From contig NC_088303.1 in the NCBI RefSeq assembly GCF_032854445.1, positions 17,865,501 to 17,929,500 on the forward strand: a stretch of DNA of 64,000 bases, in the 5' to 3' direction. The stretch comes from Liolophura sinensis (Eukaryota; Mollusca; Polyplacophora; Chitonida; Chitonidae). How positions within the stretch are numbered: the first letter of the stretch is position 1; every line of letters starts with the position of its first letter. Position numbers and translations under genes: made by a program. The notes under the pieces are model-generated. The model searched no databases. It was not told the DNA's origin and saw nothing but the letters and a program-made list of their open reading frames with translations. This document shows positions 36,224-48,359 of this stretch, in pieces.

Positions 36224-38520
36224 ATCAAGAATGAAGAACAAAGGTTGTTAATAATTTAAAAAATACCCATACATATACAAAATGTGTAACAAGTACCACT
36301 GGAAACTGCCATTATTAACCTGCATATATAGTGCAAATGTTTCCCAATGTATTTTCTGTCAATACAAGCATTGTTACACAAGGTAAGTCTGTACACTTCA
36401 ACAAGGAGTTTCTGGTTTTTGAAGTCTTTCATAAAAGCAGCCGTTTCTTTGCTTCACAAAACTTTTGTTACTGGTAAGCAGCATTCCACTTATCCACTGG
36501 GTGTTATGCATGTTTGTAAAACAGGATCTGAATTGTTGGGCAAGATATACATGTACATGTACTATAACACAATCATTTGCATACATTTCATGCATGTATT
36601 GCACTTAATTTTATAAACCCCCAAAAAAAAATCATAAACCAAAAAAAAATCATAAACCAAAGAGACACAACTGTAAAAAAAAAAAAATTAAAAACCAGAT
36701 GTAAGCCAAAAAAATAGACAACGAAGTAAAACTTATTGCCATGTGTATGTGCAATGGAGGGGGTCCATTTGGAGCCTCACTACCTCAAGCCCTTGTCAGA
36801 ACAATCCTGTGTTTTTCATTAGCACCGACTGTTAATGAGCAAAATTTGATATCTCACAAGGTATTTTTTTTCTTCCTCCTTACTAGCACTAATGTGGAAT
36901 TTTCCTTTCCACCATGTATGCATAAGTGTGACAAGAATAATCATTTTGTGGATAGAGCCCAGGGTAGAGACGAACAGTACAGAAGTGTGATGAATTCATT
37001 GTCATGCACGGGAATGATATAAACACACAGCTAATAGTGGAAAGTATGACTTCCATAGCAGGCTTTTATAATCCTAAGCAGCAATGTCAGAGAAAGTTGT
37101 GCCAGTTTTAGTAAAGTTTGAAATTAGGAAAAAGGGGAAAAATATAAAAACAAATAATGGCGGACTGTTTTGATAATCCACAAATTAATCAAAATCTTAT
37201 TGATTAATTATTAGTAGTATGGCTTAAAAACCCCTATCAAATGAATCACTAAATCAAAAAAGAATCATAATAATAATTATAATGGGGAGACTTAAAGCAG
37301 GTGTTGGATTTAAAAAATTAAATGGTGAAGGTGAAGCTCAGAAACTGAAAAATATACTGACATATAAAGCTTATCCAAATTGTCCTCTGGGCAACAGTAT
37401 CACCCATGAATATTGACCTGAAGAAGTGTTTTCAAGCAGCTTCTTCAACATGTTACAAGAGTTACTGATTCATCTGCATATGAGCAAATTTTACGTGCGA
37501 GTAATTCCTTGTGCAACAGTTGGTTGGACCACAGTGCTAGGGACGTACACTCCTTTCACTGCACTATTCACTGAAAAGTAACAGCTTGCACAGAAATTTA
37601 AATATTAATGTAATACAGACAAGTTGGGGATCTAGACCAGCTTAAGGCTTGTTTCATCCTTATCGACCACTTCTTTTAAAGCTTGATACTCTGTACTTTA
37701 AAGCTCGATTATTCTTCTGGCTTTTTACACTTCTAATTAGAATTTATTTTGTCAGTCTTTTTGCACGGTCTACATTATGATATAGGCTGAGATAATTCTA
37801 CCATACATTGTTTGGTTGCTGTATTTTACCTAAGGTTTACCATTTTTCAAGTGACAAATTTAGCTTAATTCTAACCAATTCATCCTCCTTATAGGGCCAC
37901 TTAAGGTTTTTTTGTGACGTTTGATTAACTACTTATTAGAAAACCTTAAAGTGTTGGCATCATAAGTGGCCTTTTAAAGCTGTTATGTGCTTTTGAAGAG
38001 TTTCTACACTTTTACACATCGGTACTAAACTGAGGGTGAATACAGTATACATATTATGTGATATATTGCATGAACTGAGATCAATAGACTTCCAATATGT
38101 AAATAAATTAGGATGAATCCAAACCACCTGACCTAAAGCAGCAGTCAAGCCTTGCTGGTTTGAATGCTACTTTAAGTCAGGAGGTTTGCCACAAACCCGA
38201 TGAAATGTGGTGGACTATTCCATTTCCGCTACACATACATGTAAATCTGACTGCCGTGAATTCTAGTGAAAGTTTCTTTAGTATGAGGCATTATACTTCA
38301 AGCAAATAAGTAAAACTGCACATGAAAAGTTGTTTAACGTCAGCTGTTGTACACACCTTACTGAAAGAAAACTAACTAGTGCAACAAATCAGAATAAATC
38401 ATATTTCATACAAAAATATCAGTAAGATGTCAATTCATCTCTGAGAAACTATGATGCTTATACTACATAATTCATTGGTTGTGTCTGACATGATTTTCAC
38501 CATAAATATATATCTTAATT
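36224..38520. other. Non-coding AT-rich stretch
   Basis: No gene recognised. It includes A-rich repeats of the word AAATCATAAACC at about 36625-36660 and TACATGTACATG at about 36548. A plus-strand donor (CACAAG|GTAAGTCT) at 36382 has a weak acceptor 51 nt upstream and is not called. Confidence 0.55.
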
Positions 38521-38524
38521 CTTG

Positions 38525-38562
38525 TGTAACACCTGGGCTTCAAATTCCAACCAGGTGTTACA
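38525..38562. repeat. Perfect 12-bp inverted repeat with CACCTG arms
   Basis: TGTAACACCTGG at 38525-38536 is exactly complementary to CCAGGTGTTACA at 38551-38562, with a 14-nt loop. Each arm contains the E-box CACCTG/CAGGTG. It could be a paired binding site or a hairpin. Confidence 0.8.
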
Positions 38563-38740
38563 ACAACTTCACATTAAATTCTTCTGTATTATATGCTCCT
38601 GTAGTGCTGAATGCCATAAAGTACATATATATCGAAAATCTAGCAGTAAGTTGCTCTCAAACACATCACCTTTCAATGGGTACTAAAGGCAGCCCAGTTT
38701 GCATGCACATACAACACTGTGCAGTTTATCTCTATTAGTT

Positions 38741-39031
38741 GCAATCAGCTCTATACAAGCCGCAATCAGCTCTATACAAGCCGCAATCAGTTGTTTACAA
38801 GCCGCAATCAGTTCTATACAAGCCGCAATCAGTTCTATACAAGCCGGAATCCCTTCTATAGAAGCCGAAATCCGTTCTATATAAGCCGTAATCAGTTCTA
38901 TACACGCCGCAATCAGTTCTATACAAGCCGCAATCAGTTCGATATAAGCTGCAATCAGTTCTATATAAGCTGCAATCAGTTTTATACAAGCCGCAATCAG
39001 TTCTATACAAGCTGCAATCAGTTCTATATAG
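38741..39031 (+). repeat. 21-bp minisatellite, about 14 copies
   Basis: The unit is GCAATCAGTTCTATACAAGC plus C, with 13 full copies from 38741 and a partial last copy from 39014. Because 21 is a multiple of 3 and the unit has few stops, several frames stay open on both strands. The plus strand gives repeats like RNQFYTS and AISSIQA, and the minus strand gives GLYRTDC. Start and stop context looks ordinary, so translation is unlikely. Confidence 0.97.
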
Positions 39032-39365
39032 AGACAACTTTGTCGTATGATTATTATTAGGGTGCTTATTATTACAGATAATGTTAGTTTTCATCCATCA
39101 TATGTTAGTATGTGACTTGAGTACATTAACAACCATGTCACTGAGTAATTGCCTCCCACTTATGAGTGTCACCCCCGCCTCCTTCCCCCCTCATGTACAT
39201 CTCGGACCAAACTGCAAGAACTACACAAGTGTAAGCTAGAGTGAATCTATCCCGGGGATTTTTTGTCAGCGTACAAGCCCAGTGGGCATGGACAAATTGA
39301 TCTTCCCACACCATGTCGAGATCCCTCAACCTATTGTTGATCAACTGTTGCGATGGCATGACGAT

Positions 39366-39556
39366 AAACTGTAAATCTTCAAGCTTTTGACCTGTAAAAC
39401 ATTTTTTGCAGTGGAATTTATGAATACAATTATTATGAAAATGCAAAGTCAATAAAACTGTGTGAATTAGTTCTCTACACCCAACAGTTTTCTCAAACCA
39501 TTTCAAGATATTGGCCACAGAGGTGGTTGAAAAGGTGAAAGAATTAGGCCAGGAAA
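39366..39556 (+). repeat. Copy 2 of the unnamed dispersed family
   Basis: It shares ACTGTAAATCTTCAAGCTTT, TTTTTTGCAGTGGAATTTAT, ATACAATTATTATG, TTCTCTACACCC, AGATATTGGCCACAGAGG, GGTTGAAAAGGTGAAAGAAT and TAGGCC with the copies at 3011 and 24193. Similarity may extend further left (TTGCGATGGCATGA compared with TTGCGATTGCTTAAAG next to the 24.2-kb copy). A 146-residue minus-strand ORF overlaps it and probably arises from repeat sequence. Confidence 0.65.
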
Positions 39557-40240
39557 TCTCACACTGACAGGCCTGCATTACACCTCTAGGTCAATAGAAA
39601 CAGTCCTAAATGTACCTGTCCTGGACAGACACATTTACAGACAGGTGATCGAGTCATTATTAATACCACAGCTTTAAACGGTAATAGCATAATCTAATAA
39701 CCAGAAATCACTGTGAACAGCCCTGTACTGCAGTCCTAATACCTGGATGCTATGTCACATTTAAGTCTAGATAACAAAATATAACCAATTTCGGAGAAAA
39801 CAATAAATTCAATTCTATTCAGTCTAGATAACAATAATAGCTTTCTTTTGTGTACAGTACAACACATGTGGCCTGTCTGCGAATATCATTAAAGTTTCTA
39901 TGTGTATGCACAACGTAATGTTTACATGTAAGAGATACATACTGTGAAATGAAACAGCTATTATCTACGACAGCCTTCCACTCTTTCAGGTATCACTTCG
40001 GCTGTGTTTTGCAATCTCAAAGTCAGTAACAGAGACAAATATGTTTATGAAGCTTTGTCTAAACTGGAAGGTTTTATTTACATATGAAAAATGTGTTTGT
40101 GGGGTGGGGAAGGGAGGGAATAAAACAATCAACCACATTTAACCATTGCTTTCAATGTTTTTCAACTAGTAACAACAAAATATTTACCAAAGGAAAAAAT
40201 TATTCTATTATTCTTTGCATGAAAATGTTTTTACCCCTCT
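39557..40240. other. Non-coding stretch
   Basis: Nothing recognised apart from AT-rich sequence and a G-rich patch at about 40100. Confidence 0.6.
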
Positions 40241-40252
40241 GACTGATATTGC

Positions 40253-40540
40253 AGTGTTTCTAGATGTTTTTTATTACAATGTTTTGCTATTAGTTTCCAG
40301 ATCTGTTGCCATTACACTGCTTTTAGATCCTTTGCTTTCCAGTGACTCCAAGGTTCTAAGCTACTGCAGTGCTTTTGGATCTTTGTTTTTCCAGAGACTC
40401 AAAGGCTCCAAGCTGTTACAGTGTTTTTGCGTCATTTGCTTTCCCAGTGACTTCAAGCCTATAAGCTAGTGTAATGCTTTAGAATGTTTGGCGTTTCCAA
40501 GAATCCAAGGCTCTCAGCTATTGCAATGCTTTTTTTGACC
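40253..40540 (+). repeat. 52-bp degenerate tandem array
   Basis: Units run from CTTTTGGATC through TTTCCAGAGACTCAAAGG and CTCCAAGCTGTTACAGTG. Four to five copies follow one another with a period of about 52 bp and about 70-80 percent similarity by eye. The left edge is blurred. Confidence 0.75.
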
Positions 40541-40570
40541 CTTAATCATTACACAGTAATTTCATGACCT

Positions 40571-40765
40571 TTTGTAATCACAGGGATTCCATGATATTTT
40601 GTTATTGCAGGGATTCCATGGCCTTTCGTAATCACAGGGATTCCATGATATTTTGTTATTGCAGGGATTCCTTGACCTTTCATTATAGAGACTCTCATGA
40701 CATTTTTGTCTTACATGGATTCCATGACCTAATATTATTACAGGGATACCAAGATGTTTTGATAT
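40571..40765 (+). repeat. 27-bp tandem array with 54-bp dimers
   Basis: CAGGGATTCC recurs at 40581, 40608, 40635 and 40662, every 27 bp. Two subtypes alternate (ATGATATTTTGTTATTG and ATGGCCTTTCGTAATCA), which makes a 54-bp dimer. The period is a multiple of 3, so nine-residue repeats appear in some frames, but nothing suggests translation. It lies immediately right of the 52-bp array. Confidence 0.85.
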
Positions 40766-40793
40766 CACTTTCATTCACATGTTCTATTTCTGT

Positions 40794-40848
40794 GCATGGA
40801 AAGTCTCCAGCAATCTGCGGATGGTTGTGGGTTTGCCCCGGGCCCTAA
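40794..40848 (+). mobile_element. SINE body fragment, AATAAATAA-tailed family
   Basis: CTCCAGCAATCTGCGGATGG followed by TTGTGGGTTTGCCCCGGGCC corresponds to the reverse complement of the 58.5-kb SINE body (CCGGGGGAAGCCCACGACCA, then TCCGCAGG). Neither head nor tail is attached. Confidence 0.55.
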
Positions 40849-41289
40849 AGACAGATATCATATGCGGTTTTTGAAACATGAGACACCTTGTTAGTTCAAG
40901 GCAAGTAAATGATGCCTCCAGAGTACACCAATGGGACGGACATAAAGATGCATTTTGGATTGCCAATCTTGGGTTCTTCAAAGAAATACTAGTATATAGT
41001 AAGTGAGTAAACACTGTAATACAAGTTTTTTCCTAAAATTACACAACCTGAAAAGTACAGTGTGGAAATGTGTTAGGTTAATAAAATTTGACACCAAAAC
41101 ATTTATATCCTGACTGCTTCCTTGTTCTAATAAATTACCATAAAATGTGGTCCATAAGTACAAGCATTGTTTTCGATACAACAGATTTGTCCTTGAAACA
41201 TGAGGTTTTAGGCTCAAATACAGCCTGGCTGGTTCTGCTGAAGTTGTAAGTCATGGGGCTTTGGCATGTACCAGTGACAGTGGTGGTTT

Positions 41290-41345
41290 ACTTCGCATGC
41301 TTTTGTTTCCTCCACTGCTAAATTTGATCAGTCGTAAAAATGAAA
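41290..41345 (+). mobile_element. Possible decayed SINE 3' fragment
   Basis: TTTGTTTCCTCCACTGCTAA followed by ATTTGATCAGTCGTAAAAAT resembles the TTTCCTCCCACCATAATGCT then GGCCGCCGTCGTATAAGT part of the AATAAATAA-tailed family, with many differences. It may belong to a related SINE family. Confidence 0.35.
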
Positions 41346-41499
41346 ATTGCACAAAATTCCCAAATTCAAAGAAAACAACAATTCAATACAAAAAATAAAT
41401 CAAATTATCAAGCATAACAAAGCTGTTTGATGCCCTGTTAGATTATCATGACAACCCAAAATGCTGGCTCATTCTGCTAAACAACCAAGTTTCCAGGGC

Positions 41500-42860
41500 A
41501 CACTGTGAAAACCTTACATGATGTTTTACAGGTGAGTTTCTACTTATCTTTACACTGTTGAACACCAAAATAAACTCCAGGCAAACACAACAACTTCCCA
41601 AATGACTGTACCAGTACTACATACATGTGCATGTAAAGTTAAGTTGGGCCAACAGGTAAATATCAGGTGATTCCATGAGTGAAAGTTATGAAGTAATTTA
41701 GACACAAGACATCTTATATGGATATTCAAAAAATCTCCAAATCAAACTGTCAGAAAAAGAAGCCCAGAAACACTTCTTCCTGTTCTTTGTTCTTTGCTTG
41801 ATTCCAGTACTACAGCTACCGGTCGACGTCCGTTCTGATAGAGGAGGTTTGACAGTGATGCTGTCTGACAGGTGAAATTGTTATAGCACGCCACATCTGC
41901 TAACAATCCCCAGGTGTGCAGAACACTCTCCAACACTTACCTGAAAAATCATATTCTTGTGATGTCTGGCATTGTCGTTGTAAATGCTAGGTGATGCAGT
42001 AGATTAGGCTGGTGTAAGAATCCAGGTTAATGGTAGCGGACAAAGCAGCATGTAGCTGTAAACTAGTCTAACACCCACGGACACCAGTCTGCTTGCAAGG
42101 ATGCCGGGGAATTAAAACCTCCCCATTAAGAGGTCCGATTATGTACACGGCCTGTCAACAGCCAACAGTTAAGATCGAGTAATTCATCGGCCAGCAGTCA
42201 TAGTCTGAGCTACCAGAATTACGTATGCATCCTCAAACAAAAGGGAAGAAATGGGTAATAACATGACCAAACATGGTCTAGGAGATGGAGAAGGAATCGA
42301 ATGGACTTCCCTTCATCATGGTTGCATGTAGTGTTCATCTCTCCTGGCAAGTGTCTCAAACAATGAACACTCCACAACATATACATCATTTACATTTCAA
42401 AGGTTGTAATGAGAGCTGTTAACTGGTCACAGCTTTAGGCTAGCACTTCATACAAACAGTGGAAAGTGCTCACCTATGGACATATTCTGATCCTTAACAA
42501 AAAAGGGTAACTTGAATTTTCTAGAAAGTTCATGTTAACCCAGCAAGTAGAGGAAACCCCCGAGATACAACAGTTTGACACTGAAATATTATTCATTTTT
42601 TTTGATGCCAATGAAACTGCTCGCTCAATTAAAAGAGGCCATATTATTTGGTCTCCTTCGCATAACAATCACATTGTTGACTGACAATGCCTTTTTTCAC
42701 CTCAGGATAACGACCTAGCCCTGGCCCTCTGTATCACAGGTAAACCATAAATCATCTGTATTGTTTCACAGGTTTTCTTCACCTGCTCAGGTATTGATCA
42801 GTTAACACTTATTAGCACTGTGTCAATATTGTTTCAGGTATCTCTAACAATATGCCTCTT
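41500..42860. other. Third CAGGT/ACCTG cluster
   Basis: About 12 occurrences in 1.35 kb, including the inverted pair CACCTGCTCAGGTA at 42780-42793 and the direct pair CAGGTAAATATCAGGTG at about 41655. The rest is non-coding with a less AT-rich patch at 42.0-42.3 kb. Confidence 0.4.
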
Positions 42861-45179
42861 CTTTTAAAGTACTCTGTGTTTTTCTTTGGAGAACAATTAA
42901 AAGTTTTCCCAAAGCAAATCTCCATGAACTGGCAAATCTGTTTGTCATTGCTCTTCTGCCACATTATTACCCTAGTAAGCATTGGACTTACATCATCTCC
43001 TCCTATTCAAACACGCACGTAATGCCTAGCACGATTTACTGTCTAAATTCTTCTCTATAACAGATCTGTAGAAACAATCATACTCTATGATTAAAGCCAG
43101 CTTCCTTGCAATTTCACAAACGCCTAAACAATAGACTCATCTGGATTAAATCGATTAGATTTGACTTTCTTTAATACTTCCATTTCATCTTGATCATCTG
43201 TATAGTAGGACATATTCTCTTATGTGATACTTTACATGTAGGTCTTAATCCAGTGATTGATCGCATGTATTAACATTATCCCATAAGAGCATAACAACGC
43301 TTATAGTTCACTCTTATAAAATTCTTTGTTGGGTGCAGCCCGAATCTTTTATTAAAATAACAATAAAAGCTGGAGGCTGTTTTTGGGGGGTCAGTGAGAT
43401 TACACAATGGGACTTACTTTTAATGATGACATAGCTTACTAAATATGATGGCCATGGCATCATCATAGAAATCACTGAAATTCCATTTGCCAAAAATTGT
43501 TCTGATGCAGAAAATTTGCTGAAGATTGTCCATTTAAAAATATTTCTTTACACAGAATTGTGAGATGTAAGAAATATTTTGCATACAAGAAAAATTTGAA
43601 TTTGAGAAGTTATACATGTATATGCCATTACTCATATCAACTGCTAGTAAAAAAAAAATGAAAAGTTAGAAACAAAACATGAGAAAAAAATTTACTATAA
43701 CAAAAATGTAATATTTCTGTTGAAATTCTGCTGTTGACATTTTACGCATTATCATCCTCATATATTTGTTCCTTTGAAACAACACAAACAGTTCATTTCG
43801 AAAACAGTGCCAACATAGGTAATTCTTGAGGTTTCGGCTGGGCAAAGCAAGCATTCCAATGACAATGCCAGCTTCCCCACCTGGCTCCACAGGTGTCTAT
43901 GGCAAGACGACGGAATGCTTAAGAGAAATTAAACAAATTCAAAGGAACGTAGAATGGTGAAGCCATAAAAGAGACATCGACCCTTGAAGCTCCTGTGCCT
44001 AAATCTACAAATATTGACCTTGATGGCTCAGGCCACTGGTTGACCGTTTGGAAGTGACCGTGTCCACACCCGGGTAATCCTGTAGGGGGTGTTTGAGCCC
44101 CACTTTAACACCCCCAAGGTGAGGTCCACTAACAGCCTAACACCTGTAAGCGGGTGATTAGCCGCCTCAGACAATCAGGCTGCGCATCTATCTTCTCTGT
44201 CCTCACTCAGGTCATCTAACCCACAAAACAATAGCAGGTTAACAGTGACTGCTTTAACTCTGCTGGAAAGGTAGGAAGAGGTGATGAAGCAGTGGGGACC
44301 CGGGGTGGGGGTGCGGATGTGTAGTGGGCTTGATACAGAGATTGAGGCTTGATGTGAAGGGAAACAAGAGGTACATAATGACAACACACATGGGTACACA
44401 TTTCATGGGAAACTTTTTTTCAAAAATATCAGTAATACTCAGAAAACACAAAAAAAAGAAAGTAAAAACTATCAGACTGAAACATGACTCCACTGTAACT
44501 TTGTGCTATGAAGATAAGGTACATTTTTCCTTTCTACCACAACATTTTGGACAATCAATACATAAACAACTTTACACAATTCATAAACCAGGTCCCTTTT
44601 CGTTTTCAATTGTAAAATCATACGATTAATTATTGTATTCCTCTAAATTAACATGTGCGGGCATCAGTATGTACAAAAGTCCAAGACCAAACTACAAGGT
44701 GATAAATTGAGGAACATAACTTATATCTCTTTCATTTGTTACTTTTAAGCCTTGTCTCACAAGTACATAAACAGACATAACCATGCAAATCACCCAGCTA
44801 CATCCACGTCTATATGTGTCTTAGAAATCTGTTGTTTTAGACAGAGCCTGTAACTAGATTAAACTTGGTCAGATGTACAACACTATAACCTTGCGCTTCA
44901 AGCTTTCGGCATTATAACAGTTTTCTTTGTTTTTAATAAGTTGTTTTGTATTGAGGTGGCAGACAAAAGATTTCATGCTTGGCTTCTCAAAGAGGAATGC
45001 CACAAAAAAACCCCAACAACAGATGAAATGAAACATGGGAAAACATGGTGGAAAAAAACATCATCCAAACTTGAACACAAAAAAAAATTGTCGTTTGTGA
45101 TAATGCCTAATTTGGCATATGTTAACGCCTTTGAATATGAAACTTGTAGCAGGGCAATGTTTGAATAAGAGACAAGGAA
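42861..45179. other. Non-coding stretch
   Basis: No gene recognised. A 9-bp perfect hairpin, GGGGGTGTT (44085-44093) with AACACCCCC (44107-44115), lies in a GC-richer patch at about 43990-44230. There is an octamer near 44785. Several 60-100 residue frames show no exon borders. Confidence 0.55.
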
Positions 45180-45420
45180 AGCTGGGCCAAATAGCAGGCA
45201 TTCTTAGCCACATTGTCTGCACATCTAAGTTTGCATAACGGCCCTGGCAGTAGCTCCCATCAATAACAGCCTAATGAAATATATGTCATACCAACCAGTC
45301 TCATCTGTTCATATTTAATCAAACAGGTCGGCCGCCAATTCTACACCCTGGAATAATGTGAATAAATTTCAGGTCGAAGGCTGTGCTTTGCCATGTCATT
45401 GAAGTGGGATGGGTCAGAAA
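45180..45420. promoter_or_regulatory. Weak candidate cis-regulatory block
   Basis: Low-repeat sequence with CTAAGTTTGCATAACGGCCC, CAATAACAGCCTAATGAAAT and TTCATATTTAATCAAACAGG words. Support is composition and homeodomain-type words only. Confidence 0.22.
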
Positions 45421-48359
45421 ATGATTTCTTCAAATTCGCTCACATCACATCACAGGAGTGTCACAAGAAAAAAATCCCCAAAATACATAACATAACAAAC
45501 CAATACCCTTAAATCTCAACACCCGCAGGAGAAAGCAGTATGGTCTAAAACAGTTCGGCAATAATTTCCTCTCCCCTATGGCCTATAACAAAGCCTATTG
45601 TTGCACAACAACGACCAACTAGTGCCAGAAACACAATATTGATAACAAAGCTAGCTCTTTTCTGAACATGCTTTGTAAAGTCTTTGATGGCATCTTTTCT
45701 AACAGCTAATTAGCACAATATGGTGGGAACAGGATTACATGTTTCAAGACCTAAGGGAAATTTCTGTCTCAAGTGCTATTTGTAATTAGCACAACCTTCT
45801 CCACCTATCTTCACCAATATGACCACTGGTCTTAACACCTTCAAAGTTTAATTTAGACACAACCTAAAACATGTCAGGAGTCTGCCTTGTCTTTTACTTC
45901 TCTTGTCTGCCATACACAGGCTGGAGAGCTCAGTAGACACAGGAAAAACAGAAATCTTATCGTCCACAAACTAATGTGCAAAACTGGAAAGTCGAACATG
46001 AGAAGAAAATGATCTTCATCCACTGGGAAGTTCCATACAAAATTAATTACTTTCACTGAGCATAGTTAATGTTAATCAGAGAGGAAAGCAGTGCATTGGT
46101 TTCTTGCAGAAAAACAGCATTTGCTGATTTTTTGCAGAAATGCCCCATAAAAGTTCTTTCCAATCAAAGATATGCCTAATGATGAACTGCGACTAGTCAT
46201 AGGATCAAGTGTCGCTGACGTTACAAAAACAGAAAGGTTAGAAAAAGCAGAATCTCATCAAGGGTTTATATTTCATCTTGCAGGATGACCAAAGTTGGCC
46301 TTTTCTTGGAAGTATTTGGGTGAAGAGCAAGCGTTAAAACAAGCCGAGCCGACCAATATTAAATCCGGCTAATCGTGGTACAATTAAAGACAAGACACAC
46401 ATGGGAGATTCGGCTAGATCAATAAATGTTGCCATAGTAACCCAGCAATTAAATATGAAGAAACTCGTTAAGATTTGAGTCTGACAGATGCCACTGGATT
46501 CCCTTATAATGTGGTCTGAGACCAGAAACAAAGATCATTCTAAAGAGTTACCAAGAGGTAATTGTCCACAACTTTGATTCTCTGGAATATTTCAAACCAA
46601 AATCACGCAAGACACATCAAAGTTGAGAAAAATTTCTTGACAAAAAAAACTAATCACTTCAAGTTATGTTGCCCAACCGTTTTTTGGGGGGACATCAACA
46701 TCAAAGTGGTGAGAATTACAAACAAGACAGTTTTTTTTTCATCAAAGTGTAAATCAGTAAATAAAAATAATGAAAATGTTATCCTTTTATTAAATTCCAG
46801 CTCAAGAAAAATTGAAGATGTTAGTTTCCCTCATGTTGGAGAAAGACACTGATTGGAAGGATATCTAACACATTGTTTTTCTTCCTCCTTGTGAAATCTG
46901 CACAAATATTCAAGCATGAAGTCTACGGTTGTTGACAGACATAGCACTGTGAGAGAGCCTGGCCAGTTTTTTATGATTAATTACCTAGAGTTCACTGGGA
47001 GGGAGGAAAAAGGGTGGAGAAGGATCAGTTAAAACCGACACCACTCAAGTTGCCCTTTTTCACATCCCCCATCAAGTCAGCATTAGTGAAGAATGCTTCC
47101 CTGTATTTACATACCCTGATGGTTATGTTGGACTAATAACAGGCAGCTATAAACAAAACTTCCTCTGCCTCTATATACATGATATCCTGTGACACAGACT
47201 TCCCACTGTGCATTGAACCTGCCTGTTTATCAGAGGCCCAAAACTCCATGCTTTTAACATCTTATTTTCATTTCTCTCATTAGGCCCTGATTGGGATGTT
47301 TTCCCATCACCCAGACCCCCAAAAGCCAACAGAAACAATGTGATGTGTGAAAAACAGGGGGTCATTAAACTTTCAGAGCAATATATAACAAAACTTCTCA
47401 CCCAGGGTTGACTAAAGCCATGGGGAAATTTAACCTTATCTATTATTAACTCGTACATATAAGCTTTGAATATACAAATGTCCAATGTCTGGGGATCAAA
47501 GTATAGGAGACTTCCACGCAATCTGTTTTATTGTCAAACAGGGTCAATATATGATGAGATAAATAATTCACATTGCTATTACAATGAGTAATGTTTATTG
47601 CCTTTTCAAAATGTTTGTGCAACTTTGTGAATCTATTAGGAAGAAAGTCTATGTTACTTAGATACATAAACATTGGTAGCAAGTAGCTGGGTTTGTTGCA
47701 ATTACTACCGAGGTCCTGGATTAAATTTTACTTCACATTATAATGGAATGTGCTGAAGTGTTTGTGCTTTGAGTGTGCTGGGCTGTTCTCGTATTGTGTT
47801 ACATAGATTTCATGGGCGATATTCTTACATTAGATTAATAATTCACCAAAAAATAGAGGGAAAAAATGTGAGATTAATTAAGCATGTAATTCATAAAAAG
47901 AGCTAAGTGAGACAAAGTGACTGTTTGGTCATATGGAGTGAATTAAAACAAGGCTGCTCATAACTGAGATATATCAGGGAGATACAACCAGGAGTTAACC
48001 CTGCCTGGGATTGCTTAACTTCTGGGTTAAATATGGCTACTCAATTAACAACAGGGGAGATCCTTCTCCGCTTACCAAAACCATCTTCTACAATTCCTTC
48101 TGACAGCCCAAGAGCTAGCATATCGCCATCAGCTTGCAGGTTTTCATTTTTTTCACTGCAATATAGTTATTAAGCAGAATGCATAAAAGTCACTAACTCA
48201 GTTTATATTAAAACAATGTAGATGGACAGACTGCATGCATCTATATCTACTGAGCAAGAAACCTCATTACCCAGGGTGTAATGAATTTAGCCATTTTTAC
48301 AGGAAGGTAGTCCCTTTTTTCCAAAGCATTTTCCTCAAAATAAAAGTTATCATGATTTG
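45421..48359. other. Non-coding AT-rich stretch
   Basis: No gene recognised. A less AT-rich patch lies at about 46160-46560. The 116-residue minus-strand ORF at 47171-47521 has no recognisable sequence or splice borders. Confidence 0.6.

Noticed and set aside
34414-36251. Repeat-derived ORFs in the 100-bp satellite
   Set aside because: The unit length is not a multiple of three, so frames cannot persist across copies. They are artefacts.
36332-36382. Plus-strand exon ending CACAAG|GTAAGTCT
   Set aside because: The donor is strong but the acceptor is poor and the 51-nt segment is too short to support a call. It shows how often such pairs arise by chance here.
34374-39031. CRISPR array
   Set aside because: Regular repeats are present, but there are no unique spacers of constant length. 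Units abut directly, and the context is eukaryotic.
39138-39578. 146-codon minus-strand ORF
   Set aside because: Its N-terminal 60-70 codons come from the dispersed repeat, the rest has no recognisable motif, and the frame is not kept in the other repeat copies.
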